Assembly: GCA_964452915.1 (NCBI GenBank)
Contig: CAYVNW010000006.1
Location: 1 to 64,000, forward strand
From: Colivivens sp964452915
GTDB taxonomy: Bacteria > Bacteroidota > Bacteroidia > Bacteroidales > Bacteroidaceae
Length of the DNA stretch: 64,000 nt
Direction of reading: 5' to 3'
Positions 9,687-20,215 of this stretch are shown in pieces. The notes beneath the pieces were generated by a model. It was not told the origin of the DNA, ran no database searches, and was given only the letters and a program-made list of their open reading frames with translations. The translations under genes and the position numbers were made by a program. The first letter of the stretch is position 1. Each line of letters starts with the position of its first letter.

Positions 9687-10778
9687 CTATTTAAATATAA
9701 GTTGAACAAACTCACGAAGACAACGTCTCCATGTAAGCCACTCATGAGCCGTACCTTGTGAAAGAAAGTATGTGTGTTTTATACCTGCCTCATCAAATTG
9801 TGTATGCAATTGCTTAGCGCCCATGCCCTCTTCTGTTCCTTCGCCAATAAACAAGACCTTAACCTGCTTATTGAAATCCTTGTTGTCAAAAATTAATTTC
9901 GAATCCATAAGCGCACCACTAAACGTGCCTATATAAGCGAACTTATCCAAGTTGTGAAGAGTTATATCCATTGTCTCATGACCGCCCCATGAAAGTCCTG
10001 CCATAGCACGATTTTCCCTGTCGGTCTTAACCCTAAAGTTCTTTTCAATATAAGGTATAATCTCAGTGAGAAGAATTGGCTTGAAAGTGGCACCGAACTC
10101 TCCTATGTTAGCACTTCTGTCGAAGTGGTCGCAGTTTCCGTTATCCATAACGACTATCATCTCTTGAGCTTTTCCCTGAGCAATAAGATTGTCTAAGATA
10201 TTGGCCATCTTGCCCTGGGTATGCCAGCCAGTTTCATCCTCGCCCATGCCATGTTGCAGATAAAGCACCGGATATTTCTTGTTACTGCCATCATAGCTTG
10301 CCGGAGTGTAAACAAAACAACGTCGAGCACGTTTCTCTATATTTGAATAGTACTGACATTCACTTACTCTTCCGTGACTAACATTTGGGTTGAAAGTGTA
10401 GTAAGCAGACTCTTCGGTGGATTCAGGTATTTCAATACCACTTGCCACTCTTGAGCAGCCATAGAAAGTGTACATGGCAGGATCACATACTGATACGCCA
10501 TCAATCAGCAGGAAATAGTAGTGGAAACCTACGACCAACGGGTCGGTAGTTACAGTCCACACACCTTCCGAATCCTTTTGCATCGGATATTTCTTTCCGC
10601 AAATATCCACCTGCACGTCATTAACCTGTGGAGCCTTGATTCTAAATTCAGCACGGTTGTCAGCAGTTACCTTAGGGTAATCTGCAGAAGGGATGTTGTA
10701 GTTTTGTGCAACTGAAAGCAAAGGTGCTACAACCATGACAATAATAAATGCCGCTGTGTAATTAATTAATCTTCTCAT
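9687..10778 (-). CDS. Secreted CE1 esterase with N-terminal Ig-like domain (feruloyl esterase-like)
   Basis: The 363-residue protein has a signal peptide (ending SVAQ), an early-set Ig-like domain typical of glycan enzymes (about 27-115) and an alpha/beta-hydrolase domain of the esterase-D/CE1 type (about 140-363). The nucleophile elbow is GLSWGG with Ser263, and the likely catalytic His is His345 in GTAHEW. The motif LYLQHGMGEDETGW marks the oxyanion region. Relatives hydrolyse feruloyl or acetyl esters on xylan, consistent with the divergently transcribed GH5-GH43 enzyme. Substrate assignment is by context. A cyclic-sugar or enterochelin-type ester is less likely. Confidence 0.88.
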   Translation of the reverse strand: MRRLINYTAAFIIVMVVAPLLSVAQNYNIPSADYPKVTADNRAEFRIKAPQVNDVQVDICGKKYPMQKDSEGVWTVTTDPLVVGFHYYFLLIDGVSVCDPAMYTFYGCSRVASGIEIPESTEESAYYTFNPNVSHGRVSECQYYSNIEKRARRCFVYTPASYDGSNKKYPVLYLQHGMGEDETGWHTQGKMANILDNLIAQGKAQEMIVVMDNGNCDHFDRSANIGEFGATFKPILLTEIIPYIEKNFRVKTDRENRAMAGLSWGGHETMDITLHNLDKFAYIGTFSGALMDSKLIFDNKDFNKQVKVLFIGEGTEEGMGAKQLHTQFDEAGIKHTYFLSQGTAHEWLTWRRCLREFVQLIFK

Positions 10779-10814
10779 AAGTATAATTTTTTATGTTACT
10801 AAAAATTGGTGATA

Positions 10815-10843
10815 CAAAATTACGCTTTTCATGTTAGGCACAA
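10815..10843 (-). promoter_or_regulatory. Promoter for the CE1 esterase gene
   Basis: On the minus strand a TAATTTTG element (10815-10822) is preceded, 18 bp upstream, by TTG (10841-10843). The leader would be about 30 nt to the start at 10778. Confidence 0.5.
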
Positions 10844-10853
10844 TAGCACGATC

Positions 10854-10881
10854 GAAACAAACAATATAATATTAGAAACAA
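10854..10881. promoter_or_regulatory. Direct heptamer repeat, 21-bp spacing, in a divergent promoter region
   Basis: GAAACAA occurs at 10854-10860 and 10875-10881, one every 21 bp (two helical turns), between the promoters of the CE1 esterase and the GH5-GH43 gene. Such same-face direct repeats are common for AraC-type and response-regulator binding. No regulator is assigned; chance occurrence in A/T-rich DNA is possible. Confidence 0.35.
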
Positions 10882-10940
10882 TACCGCATTGCGTGCCGCA
10901 CATGTTTCATTTGTTCAAGTTTTTCTTCCCAATATGATAA

Positions 10941-10968
10941 TTTGTATTATATTTTATTTATACCTTTG
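10941..10968 (+). promoter_or_regulatory. Promoter for the GH5-GH43 gene
   Basis: TTTG at 10941-10944 and TACCTTTG at 10961-10968 are 16 bp apart. The -7 element is perfect; the spacer is shorter than the usual 19-21 bp, which may mean dependence on an activator. The leader would be about 20-25 nt. Confidence 0.6.
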
Positions 10969-10997
10969 TAGTTAATAATAATAAATACTTACATAAC

Positions 10998-13900
10998 ATG
11001 AAGAAAAATTTATTGATTTTCGTTGTGATAATGCTATTTACCACAAACGGAATGGCACAGAACAAGACATTCGGGAATTTACCTCCCTTGCATGTTGAAG
11101 ATAAATACTTAAAAGACGCAAGCGGTAATACCGTGCGCCTGCACGGAGTCATGGATACTCCAAATCCTTATTTTAACTCATACCGATGGGGCAGTTCAGC
11201 ATCTGACAGTAACGTCGGTGCATGCCTGTCGTATTTCAACAAACTGTTCACCGCTATCACCGACACTACAGACGGAGCTTATTGCAACGTATTTCGTTTA
11301 CACTTAGATCCTTGCTGGACAAACGACCCTAACGTGCAATCGGACGGTGTTGAAAGCGGAGAGGCAGACATTAGCCGGTTCAGTGCCTCACGATTAACCA
11401 AATACATGAAGACACTGTATTACAGGATTGCCGCATACGGAATGAAACACGGGTTGTACATCATCATGCGTCCACCAGGTGTCTGCCCAAACAAAATACA
11501 GGTAGGAGGTGATTATCAAGAATATTTGTTAAAGGTATGGGACATAGTCACCAAGAACGATAGTATATTGAAACATGCAGGACAAATTTCACTTGAACTG
11601 GCAAACGAACCTGTAAATGTTTTGGATGCCAACGGTCAAAGCAGTGCCAGCGCACTGCACGACTTCTTCCAACCAATCGTTGACAAAATCAGAGAGAACG
11701 GATTCACCGGCATAATATGGGTTCCCGGTTCCGGATGGCAATCAGGATACCAAGGCTATGAGACTTACCCCATCACAGGATACAACATTGGTTACGCAGT
11801 ACACGTTTATTCCGGATGGTACGGCGCAAGCGACAACAACTACGATCATAACGCTTTTATCGCACAATTTGAAAAGCAAGTACCTGTAGTCAACACAAAT
11901 CCTATAATGGTTACGGAAATAGACTGGAGTCCATATAAGGAAGGAACAGGACACTACAATGAGTCAGGGACTTGGGTTGAATCAAACTGGGGAACATGGG
12001 CAACAGCATCTACGTCAAAGTGGGGAAACGCATGGAAAGCAGTTCACGACCACTTCGGGAATATAGGAATGACCCTAACAGGGACAAACGACTACATTGA
12101 CATCGATAAGTCATTAGCTACATCACCGGCAAAAGCCGTTGTGGCATTCGATGGATATGAAGAATGCTGTGCACAGGCATGCTTCGACTGGTATAAAGAA
12201 TGGAACATGGATACACGTCCATACATGGCATACAAACGTCAATGGACTTCAGACCAAGGCAACAACACATATATCAACCCAGTTATTAATGGAGACTTTC
12301 CGGATATTGACTTGATCCGTGTAGGCGATACATATTATATGGCAAGTACTACAATGTTCTACTTCCCTGGAGCAACTATACTGAAATCAAAAGACTTGGT
12401 TAACTGGGAATATTGTGCAAACCCACTGCAACAGGTCGACGACAACAACGCCTACAATTTACTGGGTGCGAACCACTACTCTCAAGGGCAATGGGCTGCA
12501 TCGCTCAATTATTCAAAAGGCAAATACTACCTCTACTTCATTTGCTACGGAAGAGAAGGCGTTGATAATACCCAAAACATTTTGCTAACAACAACCAACC
12601 CCGAGGGCAAGTGGACAATGACAAAGATGGATGACCATTATTACGATTCGGGCTGGCTGTTCGATGACGAAGGCGACGGCTACATCTATGTTGCATGCGG
12701 AATAGGAGATATTTACGTAAACAAGTTGGACCGCAACCTCAAGAAACTGGAATCTGTCAAAGTACTATCGCTTGGCAACGGGCTGGAGGGGAGCCACATG
12801 TACCATATTGGTGACTACTATTACATCTACGCCACTTATGGAGGAACAGAAGGCAGTCAGACAATCTTCAGGTCCAAATCGCCTATGGGCCCATACGAAG
12901 AACATGACGGTCGCGTATTTGCTAATCAGCACATACATCAAGGCGCACTGATAGAGACACAAACCGGTGAGTGGTGGACCATGTTGTTCAAAGACGCAGG
13001 AGCCATCGGACGTATACCTTACTTGGAGCCGGTGAAATGGGAAGACGGATGGCCAATCATTGGCAATAACGGTATAGATGTGAGTGTGAACGGTAAAGCA
13101 TATCCAAAACCCAATGTAGGACAAATCTATCCAAAAACATATTTGGCAACCAACGAGACATTCACAAATCCGACCCTTGCACTTCAATGGGAATGGAATC
13201 ATAATCCTGACAATGGGAGTTGGAGTTTGACAGAAAATCCTGGATTCCTCAGATTGCATACCGTAACAGTTACAGATTCACTGAATACAGCACGCAACAG
13301 TCTGTCACAACGCATTTTGGGATATAGCCCTGTCGGTACGGCAGACAACAAATATATCAACTCTTATGGAACAATAAAAATGGCTACCGACCACATGCAG
13401 GAGGGCGACATTGCAGGTATTGCTGTATTCCAAGAGCCTTACTCTTATATAGGCATAAAAGTGATTGATGGCAAGAAGTATCTTTATAGCCTGCTACAGC
13501 AATCTCTTACAGGCGCTCAAACTGAAATCATAGGTAATGAAATAACAGAGGATACTGTTTATTTGAGAGCTGTGGTAAACTTTGGAACAAACAAGGCAAA
13601 TTATTATTATAGTTTGGATAACATAACCTATACGAAATTTGGCCATGAGATGACAATGGCATATACTCTCGGAGTATTTGTAGGGAACAGATTCTTCATA
13701 TTCAATTATGCTACTAAACAATTGGGCGGCTATGTCGATATCGACTGGTTCTCAACAGAACCTACTTATGCAGAGGAATATTTCTACGGCCCAGGCGTTC
13801 TCCACACATATACAGAAGAGGACTTGACTATGAAGGAACTCACTCTTGAGACCACCTCATACACGATGATACCAGGCAGCTCAAAATCACTCGACATCAT

Positions 13901-14645
13901 TTGCACATCTGTTTCAGGTTTGGAAAGTAATGTTTCGTCAAATTGCACATTCAGCTACACAAATGAGGATGTGGCACAAATTATCGGTGGGAAAATCATT
14001 GCGCTCAAGGAAGGAGATACAGAGATTACAGCAGTATACACAGACCACATGGGCAACAGCCAGAGTCTAACGTTCAACGTAACAGTCTCATATTTCCCAT
14101 TAACATCAGACGCCTTCAACCCTTCAATCTATAGTACCGGAACCTTTACAGAGAAGAGCGGCTCACTGAAAACCGGTCAGTATGGCTTCGGAGGTTGGGA
14201 ATATACAGAAGGAGTCGATTTATCAGCATACAACTATATTGTCGTCAAGTTGAGACGCGCATCAAGTGCACAACCATCATTCAGACTGTTTGACTCCACC
14301 AATTATTGGTCGGACTGCTATATATACGATATGAAAACATCGACTACCGCAGTCATAGACTTAAGAAAGCTTGAAACACCTAATGGGCGAACTATCGACC
14401 CGTCGCACATATACAAGGCAGGCTTTTGGACTGACGGTTCAAGTGCCATATATATAAAAGCCGTATATCTGAGTAATGATGGAGAGAACCCTGTAGATGG
14501 TATTGAAGAACTGTTTGACTCACAGGGAGGCGTTACAGCAGTCGGAGTATACGACTTAACCGGACGGAAAATAAATGGTTACGCAAAAGGGATCAACATC
14601 GTCCGTATGAGTAACGGTACATTTAAAAAGATTTTCATCCGCTGA
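10998..14645 (+). CDS. Bifunctional secreted GH5-GH43 enzyme with C-terminal binding-type modules
   Basis: The 1215-residue protein has a signal peptide (ending NGMAQ). A GH5-like domain spans about 25-415, with acid/base Glu204 in LELANEP and nucleophile Glu307 in MVTEIDW. A GH43 domain spans about 423-720, with base Asp436 (GDFPDID), modulator Asp550 and acid Glu597 (NGLEGSH). A beta-sandwich of the GH43 C-terminal type follows (about 720-925), then a BIG2-like Ig domain (about 945-1032), a module shared with the CE1-CE6 protein (about 1035-1165), and a tail (YDLTGRK...KGINIV). It probably couples endo-cleavage of hemicellulose (xylan or similar) with removal of xylose or arabinose units. 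All catalytic residues I can place are present. Promoter and terminator indicate a single-gene transcript. Confidence 0.9.
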   Translation: MKKNLLIFVVIMLFTTNGMAQNKTFGNLPPLHVEDKYLKDASGNTVRLHGVMDTPNPYFNSYRWGSSASDSNVGACLSYFNKLFTAITDTTDGAYCNVFRLHLDPCWTNDPNVQSDGVESGEADISRFSASRLTKYMKTLYYRIAAYGMKHGLYIIMRPPGVCPNKIQVGGDYQEYLLKVWDIVTKNDSILKHAGQISLELANEPVNVLDANGQSSASALHDFFQPIVDKIRENGFTGIIWVPGSGWQSGYQGYETYPITGYNIGYAVHVYSGWYGASDNNYDHNAFIAQFEKQVPVVNTNPIMVTEIDWSPYKEGTGHYNESGTWVESNWGTWATASTSKWGNAWKAVHDHFGNIGMTLTGTNDYIDIDKSLATSPAKAVVAFDGYEECCAQACFDWYKEWNMDTRPYMAYKRQWTSDQGNNTYINPVINGDFPDIDLIRVGDTYYMASTTMFYFPGATILKSKDLVNWEYCANPLQQVDDNNAYNLLGANHYSQGQWAASLNYSKGKYYLYFICYGREGVDNTQNILLTTTNPEGKWTMTKMDDHYYDSGWLFDDEGDGYIYVACGIGDIYVNKLDRNLKKLESVKVLSLGNGLEGSHMYHIGDYYYIYATYGGTEGSQTIFRSKSPMGPYEEHDGRVFANQHIHQGALIETQTGEWWTMLFKDAGAIGRIPYLEPVKWEDGWPIIGNNGIDVSVNGKAYPKPNVGQIYPKTYLATNETFTNPTLALQWEWNHNPDNGSWSLTENPGFLRLHTVTVTDSLNTARNSLSQRILGYSPVGTADNKYINSYGTIKMATDHMQEGDIAGIAVFQEPYSYIGIKVIDGKKYLYSLLQQSLTGAQTEIIGNEITEDTVYLRAVVNFGTNKANYYYSLDNITYTKFGHEMTMAYTLGVFVGNRFFIFNYATKQLGGYVDIDWFSTEPTYAEEYFYGPGVLHTYTEEDLTMKELTLETTSYTMIPGSSKSLDIICTSVSGLESNVSSNCTFSYTNEDVAQIIGGKIIALKEGDTEITAVYTDHMGNSQSLTFNVTVSYFPLTSDAFNPSIYSTGTFTEKSGSLKTGQYGFGGWEYTEGVDLSAYNYIVVKLRRASSAQPSFRLFDSTNYWSDCYIYDMKTSTTAVIDLRKLETPNGRTIDPSHIYKAGFWTDGSSAIYIKAVYLSNDGENPVDGIEELFDSQGGVTAVGVYDLTGRKINGYAKGINIVRMSNGTFKKIFIR

Positions 14646-14670
14646 TGGATTTGAATAAATTCATGTTGTT

Positions 14671-14700
14671 AGAGACTGGCTAATGGTCAGTCTCTTTTTT
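14671..14700 (+). terminator. Rho-independent terminator after GH5-GH43
   Basis: AGAGACTG pairs with CAGTCTCT around a short loop and is followed by a run of six T. It lies 26 bp after the stop. The hairpin overlaps the last codons and stop of convergent queG, so the two genes share this sequence. Confidence 0.85.
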
Positions 14701-15660
14701 AACAACATCGATATTACGCTTCAGACCTTCATATTTAGCTCTCTTCACCGCACTGCCCTTAAAGATTGATTTGTATTCATCAATGGAAAGTTGTTCCCAA
14801 TCGCCGTTTTCCATATTCATAAATATATCAGAAGGGTGCAAATCCTCGACAGAAGTAGGAGAAGCGAAGGCATTGTGCGGACATGCAATCTGACAACGGT
14901 CACAGCCATATATATAATAAGGTGTAGAAGCCGTATTTACTTGGTTTAATACCACCTTCTCCTCGGCCTCACTGAAATCACCTCTATGTTCTATAGTCAA
15001 ATAAGATAAACAGCGTTCGGAAATAAATGTGCCGTCATCACAGATTGCCTTACCAGGGCATGCCATCATGCACTTGTTACAATTGCCACAATGAGATGCC
15101 ATGGGAGAGTCGTATACATCAACCTCTTTGTCTGTCAGAATCTCCCCAAGGAGGAAATAGCTCCCTTTTCGAGGAATAATCAGATTGTGGTTCTTACCGA
15201 TCCACCCAATTCCAGCCTGACACGCCCAATAACGCTCAAGTAACGGAGCAGTATCAACACATACTCTAAAGTTTATAGTGGTTTGCATTGATGTTGAATG
15301 CGCACTAATAAACGCTGCAAGCTCATATAACTTTTTGCGCAACACATCATGATAATCCTTACCATATGCATAATACGCAAACTGATACTGCGAAGAAGCC
15401 AGACGCTGTTTGGGATAATAATTTAAGGCAACACTGATTACACTTTTGCATCCATCAAGTAATAAACCCGGATTCAGCCTTATATCGACATTTTTCCCCA
15501 TATACGACATGTCGGCATTCCATCCATTAACAATCCATTCCTTAAACCTACCCTCAGTTGCCATATCCACTTCGTGCGACTTAGCAATACCACATGCAGA
15601 AAAGCCGAGGCGTAATGCTTCGGCTTTTATTTTCTCTGAGTGAAGTATAATAGTATGCAT
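14680..15660 (-). CDS. queG: Epoxyqueuosine reductase QueG
   Basis: QueG reduces epoxyqueuosine to queuosine in tRNA, using cobalamin and two 4Fe-4S clusters in the cytoplasm. The 326-residue protein has the N-terminal DUF1730-type region, the catalytic aspartate in CVDTAP (Asp136), and two ferredoxin-like cysteine clusters: CGNCNKCMMACP (Cys191, 194, 197, 201) and CDRCQIACPHN (Cys253, 256, 260). It is the last gene of the long leftward run, 24 bp after the polysaccharide deacetylase. Its C-terminus is embedded in the terminator hairpin of the convergent gene. Confidence 0.95.
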   Translation of the reverse strand: MHTIILHSEKIKAEALRLGFSACGIAKSHEVDMATEGRFKEWIVNGWNADMSYMGKNVDIRLNPGLLLDGCKSVISVALNYYPKQRLASSQYQFAYYAYGKDYHDVLRKKLYELAAFISAHSTSMQTTINFRVCVDTAPLLERYWACQAGIGWIGKNHNLIIPRKGSYFLLGEILTDKEVDVYDSPMASHCGNCNKCMMACPGKAICDDGTFISERCLSYLTIEHRGDFSEAEEKVVLNQVNTASTPYYIYGCDRCQIACPHNAFASPTSVEDLHPSDIFMNMENGDWEQLSIDEYKSIFKGSAVKRAKYEGLKRNIDVVKKETDH

Positions 15661-15684
15661 ATAGAGTTTAGATTATACAGAGCA

Positions 15685-16326
15685 TCACTTCAAGTGCCTG
15701 CTTCGTTTCTGCTCCGCATCGAACACCTTAAATTCATAGCCCTTACTTTGCAACCATTCGATGGATCGAGGCAATGCGGTATATAATTTGTCAATACTCT
15801 TCAGTGAATCATGGAACGTTATAATACTTCCATTTCTCGTGTAAGTTTTCACATTATTGACCACATCTTCGGCTGTCAGGATCTGACTGTAATCACGCGT
15901 AACCACATCCCACATTATGATTGTGAACTTACGTCTGAGCCTCATATATTGAGCCCATCTCATCCAACCCCTTGGAGGACGGAACAATTGCGAATGGATA
16001 AGCTGATCTGCCTTGTAGGTATTTCTAAGGAACTCCTTACTCGAACATCCGAAACCTCCCACGTGATTGAACGTGTGATTGCCCAACCTGTGGCCTTTCT
16101 CCTCGATCATCCTTTTCAGATGTGGATATTTCCTAACATTGTCGCCGACCATGAAAAATGTCGCCTTAATGCCATACTTGTCAAGAATATCAAGGATGAA
16201 AGGCGTGGCTTCGGGGATAGGTCCGTCATCAAATGTCAGATAGACAGCTCTCTCCTTATGAGACATCCTCCAAATGGCACTTGGATATAGCCATCGAAGC
16301 CACGTGCTTGGTTGTTCTATAATCAT
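15685..16326 (-). CDS. Polysaccharide deacetylase family protein (NodB domain, CE4)
   Basis: The 213-residue protein is essentially one NodB homology domain. It shows motif 1 TFDDGP (31-36, with the catalytic and metal-binding aspartates), motif 2 HTFNH (His84 and His88, metal ligands) and motif 3 RPPRG (116-120). No signal peptide is visible; the N-terminus MIIEQPSTWLRWLYPSAIW is only weakly hydrophobic, so it may act at the inner membrane or in the cytoplasm. CE4 enzymes remove N- or O-acetyl groups from peptidoglycan, chitin-like or xylan polymers. The position 3 bp after the DUF2723 gene and before queG favours a cell-envelope substrate over dietary xylan. Confidence 0.88.
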   Translation of the reverse strand: MIIEQPSTWLRWLYPSAIWRMSHKERAVYLTFDDGPIPEATPFILDILDKYGIKATFFMVGDNVRKYPHLKRMIEEKGHRLGNHTFNHVGGFGCSSKEFLRNTYKADQLIHSQLFRPPRGWMRWAQYMRLRRKFTIIMWDVVTRDYSQILTAEDVVNNVKTYTRNGSIITFHDSLKSIDKLYTALPRSIEWLQSKGYEFKVFDAEQKRSRHLK

Positions 16327-16329
16327 TCC

Positions 16330-19300
16330 TTATGGTTGTAATCCTAAACCTTCAGCCCTTGTAGCCAATGTTGAATAAGTGTTGTTAACAAATGGCAGCA
16401 ACTCCTGAGCACGCTTTGCGTACTTAGCAGCGTTCTTGTCCGCAGACTTACCCAACGTCTCGAATGCACGTTGAACTTCCAACAAAGAATAGATTTCACT
16501 CTTACAATCTCTCCAAGCAGAAGAAAAACGATAGTCGTTGAGTGATGCATAATACAAGACGTACTCACGCGAGCATTTCTCAATTTCGTTCAATATGGTA
16601 ACAGCCCTATCATTCTTCCCACATGCAATGAACGCATTAACGATCTCCAATCCTCCGTTATCCATTCTATAAGGCACATTATAGTCAGGAATCTCCTTGT
16701 CGCTCTTTTCAAGAGCAAGTAAAGCTTTGTCCTTCTTGCCTTCTTTCAGGAGATTGTTGATCAAATGAGCGAACCAGCGACGGTGTGTCCAACAAAGACG
16801 CATTGAGGTTTCATCAATATATAAGCCCGGCTGTTTGAGGTTACCATAATGGTATTTATTCATCATGTTGTCATACATTTTATCTGTATCAACAACCGAT
16901 TGCTGAGGCATATTCTGACTGAAGGTAAATGGAGAAATTCTCCATGCTATACCTTCCTGTATAAAGTGTCTCCACAAATTGCCGAAATTGGTTGGACCCA
17001 CAGTAGTTGACATATAGAGCGGGCGTTCAAAATTACTCTGTGCAATCATTTCAAGTAACATGATAAACGACTTATATATTCGGTCCTGCCCCTTCAAGCT
17101 GATATCCATCCTGTCTGGTATTGAATCGTCAGGAATCATCATGCCGGATTTACGCACAGCATCCTTATTGACAGTTACGTATAATGTATCTGAAGGCAAG
17201 CAACTTGGTAAGTCGGCAACTTGGTCCTTATATTCATCCGGTATGTCATCTTTAAGCAAGAACTTATGGATGGCATTCTTCAATTCAAACGGATCATCGC
17301 CCCAAATCTTACGTGCCATGTCCGGACTCTGTTGATACATCATCTGTACCAGTTCCTTCATCTTTAACTCCTTGCCACCAACATAGATTGTAGGATTCAC
17401 TTCAGCCACCTCATTCTTTCCTGATACATATTGTATTCTCTTCCATGAGATAGGAAGCGGTGAAGAGCTCTTCTCTCCTTCATATGCGGGACGCTTCATC
17501 TGGTCGATGTACCAGTCGGTCTGCAGATATGAGAGGTTACATACACGAACATCCGTGCGGTTGCCTTCAGTATCCTCATTATACCAAAGCGGGAATGTAT
17601 CATTGTCACCATTTGTGAAGATAACTCCGTCGTGAGGTATTGTTTCCAAATAATTCAATCCAAAGTCACGGCACATATACCGATCACTTCTGTCGTGGTC
17701 GTCCCAAGTTTGGCTTACCATCTGCAGAGGAACCGCAATTGCAGGTACGAGAGCTACTATTGAAGCAGTAATTGCAGCAAAACGCTTATTCATCCATTTT
17801 CCAAACAATTTCTCCAACCATACAGAGATTGCACTTATACCAAAGCCACACCACATTGCAAAGGCATAGAACGAGCCAACGTATGCATAATCTCGTTCAC
17901 GCGGTTGTCCTGGTGTCTGATTTAAATAAAGTACAATTGCGATGCCTGTCATAAAGAAAAGGAAGAAAACAACCCAAAATTGCTGTATACCTTTCTTACC
18001 TCTGAAAGCCTGCCACAACAATCCGATTATTCCAAGAATCAGAGGCATGCAATAGAATACATTATGACCCTTGTTCTCTTTCAACTCAGTCGGTAGCAAA
18101 TCTTGATCACCTAGTCTCATATCATCAAGGAACTTGATTCCGGTAATCCAGTTACCATGTTCAAGTTCACCCAACCCTTGCATGTCATTCTGCCGTCCAG
18201 CGAAATTCCACATGAAATACCGCCAATACATGAAATTCATCTGATATGAGAAGAAGTACCTAATATTGTCGTATTGAGTAGGTATCTCAAGTTGTTGTGT
18301 TCCCTGTCCAGGGATAGTATAGTTGACAGTCTTATAATGCAATTCTCCCAGCCAGCTTTGATATCTATCGGAAGACCGCTCATCGTATATGCGAGGGAAG
18401 AACATACATTGATCCGACGGGTATACGTAATCAAATTTCTCGCGTACGATTTCGTATTTGTCCTTCTCGTCAGCACTTTCTTTTTCCTTACGCTGATATA
18501 CGGGTGCACCTTTAGATGTGTTGTACTTCAACACATCTCCGTCGGCTACAACTTCAGGACGCGACTTGAATGTAGGTCCGTAGAATAGAGGACGGTCTCC
18601 ATATTGTTCACGGCAATGCAATTCTCCCAGCCAGCTTTGATATCTATCGGAAGACCGCTCATCGTATATNNNNNNNNNNNNNNNNNNNNNNNNNNNNNNN
18701 NNNNNNNNNNNNNNNNNNNNNNNNNNNNNNNNNNNNNNNNNNNNNNNNNNNNNNNNNNNNNNNNNNNNNAATGCAATTCTCCCAGCCAGCTTTGATATCT
18801 ATCGGAAGACCGCTCATCGTATATGCGAGGGAAGAACATACATTGATCCGACGGGTATACGTAATCAAATTTCTCGCGTACGATTTCGTATTTGTCCTTC
18901 TCGTCAGCACTTTCTTTTTCCTTACGCTGATATACGGGTGCACCTTTAGATGTGTTGTACTTCAACACATCTCCGTCGGCTACAACTTCAGGACGCGACT
19001 TGAATGTAGGTCCGTAGAATAGAGGACGGTCTCCATATTGTTCACGGCCAAGATATTCGCCAAGCGTAAACACATCTTCAGGAGAGTTCTGATCCATTGG
19101 CGGATTGGCAGTCGACCGTATAACGATAACAGCATACGATGAATAGCCTACAACCATAAGAGCCATGCAGAGCAATGATGTGTTCAAAGTCTTAGGAGTA
19201 ACTTTCTTATAAGCAAAGAGCAACCAGGCTAGTAGTGCAAGAATCACTATGCCAATGAGTACACTCTTAAAACCATAACTATAGAAAGGCATGCCAAGCA

Positions 19301-20198
19301 TTGCAACGCTCAGCAAGAACGAAATGTTCATGCGGACCTTGCTTTTTGCTTTTGCAGACTCGATGATTGCCCAAACAAGGCAAACGATCATGAGTATTAT
19401 ATAGATATATTCACCTGTATTGTACGGCATTCCAAGACCATTGACAAACAATAACTCGAACCATCCGGCAACTTTCGTAATGCCTGGAACAACACCATAC
19501 AAAACAGCAAATATGACAACAGCAGAAATACCAAGTGCTATCAACGAGCCTTTTCCATTAGGATTCTTCGCGCGCTTATAATAATAGATGAGCACCATTG
19601 CCGGAATACAAAGCAAGTTTAGCAGGTGTACTCCAATAGACAAGCCTACTAAATAAGCGATAAGAATCAGCCATCGGTCACTTCCTTTATCGTCTGCCTT
19701 ATCTTCCCACTTAAGAATTAACCAAAAGACCAATGCGGTTAGGAAAGATGAGAATGCATAGACTTCACCTTCAACTGCACTGAACCAGAATGTGTCGCTC
19801 CAAGTGTAGATGAGTGCACCAGCTATTCCGCTTGCCATTATTGTAATAGTCTGTCCTATATTTATTGCATCATCATCCTTGCATATCAGTTTCTTTGCAA
19901 GATGTGTAACAGTCCAGAAAAGAAACAAGATACATCCTGCGCTCAACAGCGCAGACATAGTATTGATCATCTTGGCGATTTGAGTTGAATCGCTTGCGAA
20001 ATGAGAGAACAAGTTCCCGACGAGCATAAAGAATGGTGCACCAGGCGGGTGTCCGACTTCCAGCTTTACAGCTGTACTTATGAACTCCGGACAATCCCAA
20101 AAACTTGCTGTAGGTTCGATGGTTGAGCAATAGGTAAATGCAGCTATTGCAAATATCACCCATCCTGTCAGATTGTTAATGATTTTGTAGGTTTTCAT
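16330..20198 (-). CDS. DUF2723 multispanning membrane protein (TMEM260-like glycosyltransferase), interrupted by an assembly gap
   Basis: The upstream part (20198 down to 19049) encodes a start with many hydrophobic helices and the DUF2723 signature EPTASFWDCPEFI followed by LEVGHPPGAPFF. The downstream part (18614 down to 16330) continues after the gap and ends with a helical TPR-like region (about the last 180 residues). DUF2723 proteins are related to TMEM260, a protein O-mannosyltransferase (CAZy GT117 as I recall). The two parts overlap in a 279-bp repeat (18336-18614 equals 18770-19048). Collapsing it gives one ORF of 1144 residues; keeping both copies without Ns gives an in-frame 1237-residue protein with a 93-residue duplication. 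The frame is broken as printed. It follows the NigD-like gene by 17 bp. Confidence 0.85.
18336..19048. repeat. 279-bp identical direct repeat flanking a scaffold gap
   Basis: Bases 18336-18614 recur at 18770-19048 with no difference that I can see. A third, partial copy (18615-18669, 55 bp) abuts the N run and equals the first 55 bp of the other copies. The unit is 93 codons long. A 55-bp overlap at a contig end is what a de Bruijn graph of that k-mer size leaves at a branch. Confidence 0.9.
18670..18769. other. Assembly gap, 100 N
   Basis: Exactly 100 N, the usual placeholder for a scaffold join of unknown length. The contig ends on both sides overlap by 55 bp (18615-18669 equals 18770-18824), so there may be no missing sequence at all. 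Confidence 0.98.
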
Positions 20199-20215
20199 TA
20201 TTACGAATGTTTATA

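Noticed and set aside
18546..18669. Out-of-frame C-terminal extension of the upstream DUF2723 piece through the N run
   Set aside because: The reading frame passes through 100 N of arbitrary length, so the translated tail is an artefact.
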